A program made the translations under genes and the position numbers. Under the pieces are notes generated by a model, which did not search any database, was not told where the DNA came from, and saw only the letters and a program-made list of their open reading frames with translations. A stretch of DNA of 16,967 nt from CALJIC01 sp039805565 (GTDB lineage Bacteria; Chloroflexota; Chloroflexia; Chloroflexales; Roseiflexaceae). Location: positions 1 through 16,967 of the forward strand of contig JBDLTZ010000319.1 in the NCBI GenBank assembly GCA_039805565.1, written 5' to 3'. Positions 7,924-14,091 of the stretch are shown here, piece by piece; the first letter of the stretch is position 1; each line of letters opens with the position of its first letter.

Positions 7924-9230
7924 ATATTCTGCTCGTCAACCAGAACTCGGCGCTCAACTTGGGCGACCGCGCCATCCACGCCGAGACACTCCGCATGGTC
8001 GCGCAGGCCTTCCCCGCCGCGCGCGTGACGCTCACGTTCCACGAGACCGCGCCTGCCCGCGAGGCGTTCCGCGCCTACCCAATCCTCGAGTCGATCGACT
8101 CCTGGGCGCTCCGGGTGGACGCGCAGGGCCGGCCGGTGATCACCCCGCTGGCGCGCCGCGTGGCCCTGCTGGCGCTCACGCTCGTCGGCGTGCTCTGCTA
8201 CCGGCTGCTCGGCGCCGTGCCACACCTCTTCACGGACCCCAGGAAGCAGGAGCTGTTCGAAGCCTACGCCGCGGCCGACCTGGTGCTCGCCTGCGGCGGT
8301 GGCTACCTGTACGACACCGAGGTCCAGACCGGCCGGCTCCGGCAGATCATCAGCTTCTTCTCCTGGTCCGTCTTCCTGCTCGGCGGCTTCCTGCTGCCGA
8401 TCCTGCTCGGCAAGCCGCTGGTGCTGCTGCCGCAGTCCATCGGCCCGCTGCGTGACGAGGTGCGCCGGGCTGCCACGCGCTGGATCATCCGCCGCGCCGC
8501 CCTCACCTTCGTACGCGAGCGGCGGTCTCTTGCGCTGCTGGAGGAGCTGGGCTGTGCCGAGCGTGCCCTCGCCGCGCCCGATATGGCCTTCGGTCTCCCG
8601 AGCGCCCCCGAGGGCCATGCCCGCGCGCTGCTCCAGCGAGCCGGCCTCCACGCGCTGGACCCGGCCTTCACCGTGGGGGTCACCGCGCTCGACTGGGGCG
8701 GCCAGGACCCGACCTTCGACGGCCAGGAGGCCTACGAGCACGCGCTGCTGGCCTGCGTGGACGCCATCACGTCACAGGGCGGCGCGGTGGTGCTGTTTGC
8801 CCAGTGCATCAGCCCCGTTCCCGCCTGGGACGACCGCATCATCAACGTACGGCTCAGGGCGGCCGCGCATCACCCCGAGCGCGTGCTGGTGGTGAACGAG
8901 CTCCTGCCGCCCGAGCTGCTCCAGGCCGCCTACGGGCAGATGGACGCCTTCATCGGGACGCGCATGCACTCGGTGATCCTGGCCACCAACAGCGGCGTAC
9001 CCGCTCTCGCGATCGGGTACCTGCACAAGTCACGCGGGATGATGGGGGAGTTTGGCTCCCAGGACCGCTGCCTCGACATCGGGAGCGTCACAGGGGGGGA
9101 GCTGGTGGCCGCACTGGGGCAGCTGCGTGAGGAAGGGGTGCGGCCACAGGCGGGCGCCTATGTTGAGCGCGCCAAGCGCCTCAGGCCGGCAATCAGCGCG
9201 CTTATGCGGTACGCGACGCGTCAGGGGTAG
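7920..9230 (+). CDS. Polysaccharide pyruvyl transferase family protein
   Basis: 436 residues, PS_pyruv_trans (CsaB/WcaK-like) family: enzymes that transfer a pyruvate ketal from phosphoenolpyruvate to a sugar, giving the glycan negative charge. Recognised features are the N-terminal NSALNLGDRAIHAETLRM (9-26), the glycine-rich LACGGGYLYD (123-132), PQSIGPLRDE (171-180) and the family hallmark GTRMHSVILATNSGVPALAI (346-365) followed by YLHKSRGMMGEFG (367-379). The ATG overlaps the flippase stop (ATGA); the long open frame before it is inside the flippase gene. In Gram-positive and Thermus-type envelopes pyruvylated glycans anchor SLH-domain S-layer proteins; here an anionic exopolysaccharide is equally possible. 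Its end overlaps the convergent lipoprotein gene by 10 bases. Confidence 0.88.
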   Translation: MNILLVNQNSALNLGDRAIHAETLRMVAQAFPAARVTLTFHETAPAREAFRAYPILESIDSWALRVDAQGRPVITPLARRVALLALTLVGVLCYRLLGAVPHLFTDPRKQELFEAYAAADLVLACGGGYLYDTEVQTGRLRQIISFFSWSVFLLGGFLLPILLGKPLVLLPQSIGPLRDEVRRAATRWIIRRAALTFVRERRSLALLEELGCAERALAAPDMAFGLPSAPEGHARALLQRAGLHALDPAFTVGVTALDWGGQDPTFDGQEAYEHALLACVDAITSQGGAVVLFAQCISPVPAWDDRIINVRLRAAAHHPERVLVVNELLPPELLQAAYGQMDAFIGTRMHSVILATNSGVPALAIGYLHKSRGMMGEFGSQDRCLDIGSVTGGELVAALGQLREEGVRPQAGAYVERAKRLRPAISALMRYATRQG

Positions 9231-9706
9231 GCAACCCGTACCTCACCGGCGTTCGTCACCTGGCCACCGTCCACCTTCCACACTCTCGGCTTGCCCGACG
9301 ACTCGGTGATCAGCTCGTGCTGTCCCTCGGCCACAGCGATCAGCAGCACATACTCGGTGACCTCCAGATCCGGAAACACAAACACTCCGTTCGCGTCCGT
9401 AGTCGCCGCCGGGCTGCGCCCCTCGTCCAGCACGTACGCGCCGTCCTCGCTCTCGGGCGCCGCGCGGAACACTGGCGCCAAGCGCACCGAGCGCGCGCCG
9501 ATCGGGCCGTTCACCGTGGTGGAGAACAGCCGCCCCGTGAACACCCCACGCCCTGGGACTGGAGTAGGCACCGCTACGCTCGCCACACCCGTGCTCTCCC
9601 CCCCGCCCGATGGAGCGGCCGGAGGTGCAGCGGGCGACGCTAAGCACGCGCCAAGCGCCACGGCAACGATGGAAGCCAGTACGAGCGCCCGAAGAGAAGC
9701 TGTCAT
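9221..9706 (-). CDS. Small lipoprotein with a regulatory-like beta-sandwich domain
   Basis: 161 residues from ATG at 9706. A lipoprotein signal peptide is clear: MTASLRAL, a hydrophobic core, and lipobox L18-G-A-C21, so Cys21 would be lipidated and the protein tethered outside the cell membrane. A Pro/Ala/Gly-rich linker (22-52) follows. Residues about 55-158 look like a carboxypeptidase-regulatory-like or transthyretin-like sandwich: TTDANGVFVFPDLEVTEYVL (102-121) is the typical 'TDanGxFxFxdL' edge. An upstream in-frame ATG (9781) would begin at the promoter's -35 and destroy the signal peptide, so it is rejected. Function unknown; it may bind or decorate surface glycan or an S-layer. Its stop overlaps the end of the pyruvyl transferase gene tail to tail. 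Confidence 0.8.
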   Translation of the reverse strand: MTASLRALVLASIVAVALGACLASPAAPPAAPSGGGESTGVASVAVPTPVPGRGVFTGRLFSTTVNGPIGARSVRLAPVFRAAPESEDGAYVLDEGRSPAATTDANGVFVFPDLEVTEYVLLIAVAEGQHELITESSGKPRVWKVDGGQVTNAGEVRVAYP

Positions 9707-9752
9707 CAAGAGTACGATCCTCGCTTTGCCTACACGCTGAGAGCCGCCCGGA

Positions 9753-9781
9753 ATAATAACCCACCTGGATCCCGTTGGCAA
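9753..9781 (-). promoter_or_regulatory. Promoter of the lipoprotein gene
   Basis: Read on the minus strand: TTGCCA (9781-9776), 17-base spacer, TATTAT (9758-9753). Transcription would start near 9746, about 40 bases before the ATG at 9706, which fixes the start choice. Confidence 0.55.
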
Positions 9782-9830
9782 TAGTACCGATGGAGAAGCC
9801 AGTTTCGGCCCGATTAACCCATAAGTAGTA

Positions 9831-9860
9831 TTGCCCGACAGAACCCCACGAGCCTACAAT
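9831..9860 (+). promoter_or_regulatory. Promoter of the four-repeat exported protein gene
   Basis: TTGCCC (9831-9836), 18-base spacer, TACAAT (9855-9860). Expected transcript start is near 9867, giving a leader of about 80 bases. It is back to back with the lipoprotein promoter, so both could share regulators in 9782-9830. Confidence 0.55.
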
Positions 9861-9930
9861 GCGAGCTATCAGACGTGGTCAGGGCGGTGCCGAGTGTACG
9901 GCGCCCCAAGCACGTAGTAGTCCCGCTCGA

Positions 9931-9936
9931 AAGGAG
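9931..9936 (+). promoter_or_regulatory. Strong Shine-Dalgarno deciding the start at 9946
   Basis: AAGGAG, the best ribosome-binding site in the window, ends 9 bases before the ATG at 9946. It supports that ATG over the in-frame ATG at 9859, which overlaps the -10 element. Confidence 0.75.
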
Positions 9937-9945
9937 CCCCGTATC

Positions 9946-11478
9946 ATGAGGAACCGGCTTCGATCCGTGCTCGCGGCCCTCGCCGCCACGATGATCGCAG
10001 TTGCCGCCGTCGGCTCGGCAGCTGCCCAGTCGACCACGGCGTACACCACCAAGTTCGTCACGTCCATCACCTACCAGAACGTCGGCAATGGCCCGGCCGG
10101 CATCCGTCTCCAGTTCTACAGCCAGGGCGGCGGCTCGCCGGTCACGATCTCGCAGCCGAACCTGAACCAGAACGCCAGCGTCTCGCTCGCAGTGGGCGGC
10201 ATCACCGACCCGGCGCTGCCGAGCGGCTTCAAGGGTGGCGCGGTGCTCTCCTCGGACCAGCCAGTGGTCGCCACCATGGTGCAGGTGCCCACCAACTCGA
10301 ACGTCCGCAACCGCCCGCTGTCGAACGGCTTCTCGCCCGACGCTGGCGCCGCGGAGTTCTTGATCCCGACGGTGCTCAAGAACGCGTTCAACACCACGAC
10401 GCAGTTCTCGGTGCAGAACGTCGACACCGATGCGGCTGACATCACCGTTCGCTTCCTCAACGCGGACGCCAGCGCGGGCGCGATCGGCGCGGTGGTTCAC
10501 ACCGTCAACATCGACGCTCTGCCGGCTGGCTCAGTGAGCTACGTCGACGCGGGCACGATCGCCGAGCTCGGCGCGTCGTTCAACGGCTCGGCCACCATCA
10601 CCGCCGTTAAGGACAACACTACCACCGCCGGCAAGGTCGTCGCGACGGCTCTTGAGCTCGAGACCACCAACATCGGCGCCTCGGCCTTCGAGGGCGTCAT
10701 CGGTGGCACCAACGGCGGCTCGAACAAGCTGTACATGCCGTCGGCGATGTGCAACGCCTTCCAGGGCAACAGCAGCGCCTACGCGGTTCAGAACGTGGCC
10801 CCGCTCGGCGGCGCGAACGCTGTCGTCACGGTCACCTACCGCGCCCGCCCGGCCAGCAACCCGGCCGCCGAGCTGGAGACCTTCATCGACACCGCCACCA
10901 TCGTGCCCGGCACCAAGAATAGCTTCGGCGGCTGCGCCAAGCTGCCGGCCGGCTACAGCGGCTCGGCGGTGATCGAGAGCACCGGCGCGAAGATCGTGGG
11001 TATCGCCAAGATCGTGGGCGCGGGCGTCACCACCTCGGCCCCGGGCGCGACCTCCGGCGCGTCGCGGCTGGCCCTGCCCTACGTCCGGTTCACCACCAGC
11101 TTCTACACTACGCCCGACGCGCAGGGCTTCCGCCGCCAGATCACGACGCTGGCCATCCAGAACGTCGGCGGCGTCACGGTCCCGGCCAACAGCATCACGG
11201 TGACCTACCTGGATAAGAACGGCGCCACCGTGGGCAACCCGCACGTGATCGCCACTGACCTCTTGGACGGCCGCAAGGTCAACTCGAGCCCGAGCAACGC
11301 CGGCTCTGCGGCCGCTGAGTTCGGCGCCTACGGCGACGGCACCTTCGGCGGCGGCGCGATCGTCAACTGCACCGCCCCGGGCTGCCAGCTGGTCGTGGTT
11401 GCCCGCGTCCAGTCCAGCAACGGCACCCTGGTGGCCGGCGAGGACTACAACGGCATCCCGATCGCTGCCACTCCGTAA
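9946..11478 (+). CDS. Secreted four-repeat protein, possible surface-layer component
   Basis: 510 residues, no family I can name with certainty. A Sec signal peptide (MRNRLR, hydrophobic 7-22) has a likely cut after AAA (27/28). The mature part is four diverged repeats of roughly 113-125 residues. Each has a QNV strand (44-46, 157-159, 282-284, 405-407), a valine/threonine-alternating strand ending in Tyr or Phe, then an [FY]xG[GS]A strand (95, 212, 337, 467) followed by a VVA/VG strand. All are beta-rich and Ala/Gly/Ser/Thr/Asn-rich, as in surface or S-layer-like beta-sandwich arrays. Cys269/330 and Cys475/480 could form disulfides in repeats 3 and 4. No C-terminal anchor, SLH or sorting motif is seen. 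Strong promoter, strong RBS and a narrow, C-ending codon set (almost only AAC, AAG, ACC, GGC) suggest high expression. Attachment may rely on the glycan made next door; that is inference. Confidence 0.8.
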   Translation: MRNRLRSVLAALAATMIAVAAVGSAAAQSTTAYTTKFVTSITYQNVGNGPAGIRLQFYSQGGGSPVTISQPNLNQNASVSLAVGGITDPALPSGFKGGAVLSSDQPVVATMVQVPTNSNVRNRPLSNGFSPDAGAAEFLIPTVLKNAFNTTTQFSVQNVDTDAADITVRFLNADASAGAIGAVVHTVNIDALPAGSVSYVDAGTIAELGASFNGSATITAVKDNTTTAGKVVATALELETTNIGASAFEGVIGGTNGGSNKLYMPSAMCNAFQGNSSAYAVQNVAPLGGANAVVTVTYRARPASNPAAELETFIDTATIVPGTKNSFGGCAKLPAGYSGSAVIESTGAKIVGIAKIVGAGVTTSAPGATSGASRLALPYVRFTTSFYTTPDAQGFRRQITTLAIQNVGGVTVPANSITVTYLDKNGATVGNPHVIATDLLDGRKVNSSPSNAGSAAAEFGAYGDGTFGGGAIVNCTAPGCQLVVVARVQSSNGTLVAGEDYNGIPIAATP

Positions 11479-11511
11479 AACCCCTACAAACCACGTCTGA
11501 GATCGTCCATG

Positions 11512-11537
11512 GGGGGCGCCGCGCATGCGGCGCCCCC
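11512..11537. terminator. Perfect 26-bp palindrome after the exported protein gene
   Basis: GGGGGCGCCGC (11512-11522) and GCGGCGCCCCC (11527-11537) form an 11-bp stem with a GCAT loop, 33 bases after the stop. It is very stable, but only TTT (11543-11545) follows, so it is either a T-poor terminator or a structure protecting the mRNA 3' end. Confidence 0.55.
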
Positions 11538-11569
11538 GGACGTTTCCCGCGCCCCCGGACGTTTCCCGC
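11532..11569 (+). repeat. Perfect tandem duplication of 19 bp
   Basis: GCCCCCGGACGTTTCCCGC occurs twice head to tail (11532-11550 and 11551-11569). The first copy overlaps the right arm of the palindrome at 11512-11537. It ends 21 bases before the -10 of the methyltransferase gene, so it could be a slippage product or a pair of regulator sites. Confidence 0.85.
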
Positions 11570-11587
11570 GCCATCTCCCCAGGAATC

Positions 11588-11596
11588 TGGTATCAT
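11588..11596 (+). promoter_or_regulatory. Extended -10 promoter of the methyltransferase gene
   Basis: TGG directly before TATCAT forms an extended -10 element, 36 bases ahead of the ATG at 11633. There is no -35 match at the proper distance; the 19-bp duplication lies there instead. Confidence 0.5.
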
Positions 11597-11632
11597 CCCC
11601 GGCGCTGTCCGCGCACCGCCGAAAGAAGACCT

Positions 11633-12547
11633 ATGCCCGCCAAACCTCTGCCGCTCGAGCTCCCCCTCGGTCAGGTCGGCCCGCACGAGCTGCGCCTCTC
11701 CAGCATCACCCTGCGTCTCTCCGTCGAGCACGCCCGCGCGATCGCCGAGGCCCTCGGCTCACACGACCCCGAGTCGAGCCTCGCCGCCTACTGGTCGCTC
11801 GACACCCGCCTCCGCCAGTGGCAGCAGCTCGTGGATCGCCTCGGCATGGACCGCGTCCGCCAGGCTACCTGCCTCGAGGTAGGCAGCGGCCTCGGGCTCT
11901 TTCTGCTCGCCGGCCGCGCCCTCGGGCTCAGGGTCTTTGGCGTCGAGCCATCCAACGACCGCTACGAGCGCTCGCTGGCGATCGCGCGCGCCCTGTTCGA
12001 TGACCACGCCATGCCGCCGCCCGTCGTCCAGTCCAGCGCCGAGCAGCTGCCGCTGCCGGACGCCTCGGTCGACATCGTGGCCTCGTTCCAGACGTTCGAG
12101 CACGTGGCGAACCTGCGCCGAACCCTCGCCGAAATCCACCGCGTCCTGCGCCCGGGCGGCATCCTGTTCGCCCAGGCGCCAAACTACGCCTCGCTCTACG
12201 AAGCGCACTACGGGGTCTTCGCCCCGCTGGCGGCGGGCAAGCGCGTGACGCGCGGCTACGTAAGGCTGCGCGGCCGGCCGCGCGCTTTCCTGGATCACTT
12301 GCAGTGGGTCTCACCGGGGGGGGTGCGGCGCCTGCTGCGGGAAACAGGCTTCGCCGAGGCGCAGGTTGCACCGATCAGCTCGGTGCGTGCCGCAGAGCCA
12401 GTAGACGGCAGAGCTGCTGCTCTCCCGTTCCGATTCCGCCGCGGTCTTCGGGAGGAGCGCGCCGCATACCTGGTCGCCGGCGCACTTCAGCGCCTCGGGG
12501 CCGGAGCAGACTACTACCCCCAGCTCGAGGTCTGGGCCACGAGGTAG
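11633..12547 (+). CDS. Class I SAM-dependent methyltransferase
   Basis: 304-residue cytosolic methyltransferase. Motif I is LEVGSGLGLFLL (81-92), the acidic residue at the end of strand 2 is Glu105 in VFGVEPS, the motif around 136-150 reads AEQLPLPDASVDIVA, and post-motif III is LRPGGILFAQAPN (172-184). This is the Methyltransf_11/23 pattern, common in surface glycan clusters where such enzymes methylate sugars or chain ends; small-molecule or lipid substrates are also possible. ATG at 11633 is preceded by GAAAGAAG as a weak Shine-Dalgarno and by the extended -10; the frame is open further upstream but runs through the palindrome and 19-bp repeat. The C-terminal third (about 205-304) is variable and likely sets the substrate. 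It is transcribed on its own, facing the HTH-kelch gene. Confidence 0.85.
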   Translation: MPAKPLPLELPLGQVGPHELRLSSITLRLSVEHARAIAEALGSHDPESSLAAYWSLDTRLRQWQQLVDRLGMDRVRQATCLEVGSGLGLFLLAGRALGLRVFGVEPSNDRYERSLAIARALFDDHAMPPPVVQSSAEQLPLPDASVDIVASFQTFEHVANLRRTLAEIHRVLRPGGILFAQAPNYASLYEAHYGVFAPLAAGKRVTRGYVRLRGRPRAFLDHLQWVSPGGVRRLLRETGFAEAQVAPISSVRAAEPVDGRAAALPFRFRRGLREERAAYLVAGALQRLGAGADYYPQLEVWATR

Positions 12548-12592
12548 CATCTGGTAGGTATCTCAGCGCAGGTGGTGCGGCACAGAAGGGGT

Positions 12593-12612
12593 ATGGAGGG
12601 CTTGCCCTCTAT
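12593..12612. terminator. Hairpin between convergent genes
   Basis: An 8-bp stem (one G-U pair) with a CTTG loop: core GAGGG (12596-12600) and CCCTC (12605-12609). It lies 46 bases after the methyltransferase stop and 36 bases past the stop of the opposing gene, so it could act in both directions. No T-tract. A second small hairpin, GCCTG/CAGGC (12638-12652), is next to it. Confidence 0.35.
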
Positions 12613-12654
12613 GCACAACCTTGCTCCAATCCGGCAGGCCTGGAGTACAGGCAC

Positions 12655-14049
12655 CTAGCGATCTGAGCCAGTGGTGCCGGGCAGGAAGGTGTTGAAGATC
12701 GCCCGGTACTCGCTCATTGGAGTCCCGTCCTCCGCCGCTCCGAACACGAACACGCTCGTGCCTAGGAACGTCGCCCGTGATGAGAGCGAGGCATCCGCCG
12801 GTGCGGCTACAGCCGCCCAGCTGTCGGTCCGCGGCGTGTACTGCAGCGCCAGACGCTGCGCCGGGTCAAAGACGTACGCCTGGTCGAGAATTCCCACGGC
12901 CGCCGGGTCAGCCACGACATCCGTGAGCGGCGCCGCGCTCTCCCAGCGCCTGCCGCTGTCGCCAGCCGGGTCGTACACCTCGTTGGCCCGCAGCGCCCCC
13001 CGCTCGCCTTCGCCGCCCACCACGTAGATGCGCCCCTCGACAACGGCCGCGCTCGCGTCGCGCCGTGGCGTAGGTAGCCGCTGCCCCTCGTCGCTCCACG
13101 CCCGCGCCGCCGGGTCGTACACGAACACCTCGTCGCAGTAGCGGCTACCGTCCCACCCGCCGAACAGGTACAGCCGCCCCTCGAGGCTGGCCAGCGCGTA
13201 GCGGCTGCGCGGCGCGGGAAGCGGCGGAAGCGCCTCCCACTCCTGACTGCGCGGGTCGTACGCCTCCAGCACGTCCAGCACCCGCCCGTCGCTCGCCTCG
13301 CCGCCCGGCACAAAGATCTGCCGCCCGATCGATACCGCCTGCACATACCGCGAGGCGGTCGGCTTATCGGTCAGCTCCACCCACAGATCGTTCGCCGGAT
13401 CGTAGCGGTCCACTGCCGAGCTCGCAGCCTCCGAGGCGCCGCCCCCAATCACGTAGAGCCGCCCGTCGAACGGCGCCAGCGCGAAGTCTGACCGGGCGCG
13501 GGGCAGCGGCAAGCGGGTGCTCCAGCGCTCCACCTGCGCTCCGACCGGGGCCGGCGTAGATACCGCGGGCGGGTCCTGGCGCTGGGCCTGCCAGAGGTAG
13601 GCGCCACCCGCAATCCCCAGGGCCGCCGCTGCCGCCAGCGTCACGACCACCGGCGCCCGGCGCGCGCGCGGCTTTGCGGGCGGCGCTGGAAGTGGCTCGG
13701 CTAAGGCCGGGGCTGCCCCCTCAGCAAGCCCTACGGCGGCAGGGGCAGCCTCCTGCACCGGGGTGGCCACCACGTCCTCCACAGCCTCGGGCGGCGAGTC
13801 TGCTACCGCGAACGGGGGCGCCAGGGGCTCCGGGCGGCCGTCCACCTCCACCAACCCCTGGCGGATGGCATACACCGTCGCCTCGGTGCGCGACGCTACG
13901 CCGATCTTACCGAAGATATTCCGCAGGTGGACCTTAACCGTATTGATGCTGATATCGAGCTGCTGGGCGATCTGCTGGTTCGTCGCGCCCATGGCGACGA
14001 GCCTTAAGATCTCACGCTCGCGCTCGCTGATAGGTGATTCGCCACTCAT
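12655..14049 (-). CDS. Membrane-anchored LuxR-type HTH protein with kelch propeller
   Basis: 464 residues with an unusual layout. Residues 5-65 are a LuxR/FixJ-type DNA-binding HTH (ISEREREILRLVAMGATNQQ, then ISINTVKVHLRNIFGKIGV at 33-51). A Pro/Ala/Glu-rich linker (70-127) leads to RARR (128-131) and one transmembrane helix (about 132-153). Outside, six kelch-type blades follow (about 180-460), with four clear GG pairs (…YVIGGG 199-204, FVPGG 246-250, YLFGG 294-298, YVVGG 342-346) and YDP/W closing motifs; blades 5 and 6 are degenerate. The positive-inside rule puts the HTH in the cytosol and the propeller outside. No receiver domain or kinase is present. It could be a one-component sensor of an extracellular ligand, perhaps glycan. 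The start at 14049 is fixed by a promoter ending 7 bases before it; the in-frame ATG at 14085 lies in the -35. Confidence 0.85.
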   Translation of the reverse strand: MSGESPISEREREILRLVAMGATNQQIAQQLDISINTVKVHLRNIFGKIGVASRTEATVYAIRQGLVEVDGRPEPLAPPFAVADSPPEAVEDVVATPVQEAAPAAVGLAEGAAPALAEPLPAPPAKPRARRAPVVVTLAAAAALGIAGGAYLWQAQRQDPPAVSTPAPVGAQVERWSTRLPLPRARSDFALAPFDGRLYVIGGGASEAASSAVDRYDPANDLWVELTDKPTASRYVQAVSIGRQIFVPGGEASDGRVLDVLEAYDPRSQEWEALPPLPAPRSRYALASLEGRLYLFGGWDGSRYCDEVFVYDPAARAWSDEGQRLPTPRRDASAAVVEGRIYVVGGEGERGALRANEVYDPAGDSGRRWESAAPLTDVVADPAAVGILDQAYVFDPAQRLALQYTPRTDSWAAVAAPADASLSSRATFLGTSVFVFGAAEDGTPMSEYRAIFNTFLPGTTGSDR

Positions 14050-14056
14050 AAGCCGG

Positions 14057-14085
14057 ATGATAGCACGACAGGTTGGGAGGGGCAA
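14057..14085 (-). promoter_or_regulatory. Promoter of the HTH-kelch gene (leaderless arrangement)
   Basis: Minus strand: TTGCCC (14085-14080), 17-base spacer, TATCAT (14062-14057), then 7 bases and the ATG at 14049. Transcription would begin at or next to the A of the ATG. Confidence 0.6.
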
Positions 14086-14091
14086 GAATAG

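Noticed and set aside
10531..11574. 347-codon minus-strand frame opposite the four-repeat protein
   Set aside because: The + strand has signal peptide, RBS, promoter and repeats; the minus frame has none of these.
12304..12666. 120-codon plus-strand frame spanning the end of the methyltransferase gene and the gap
   Set aside because: It is a different phase of the methyltransferase end continuing through non-coding DNA with hairpins; no RBS or domain.
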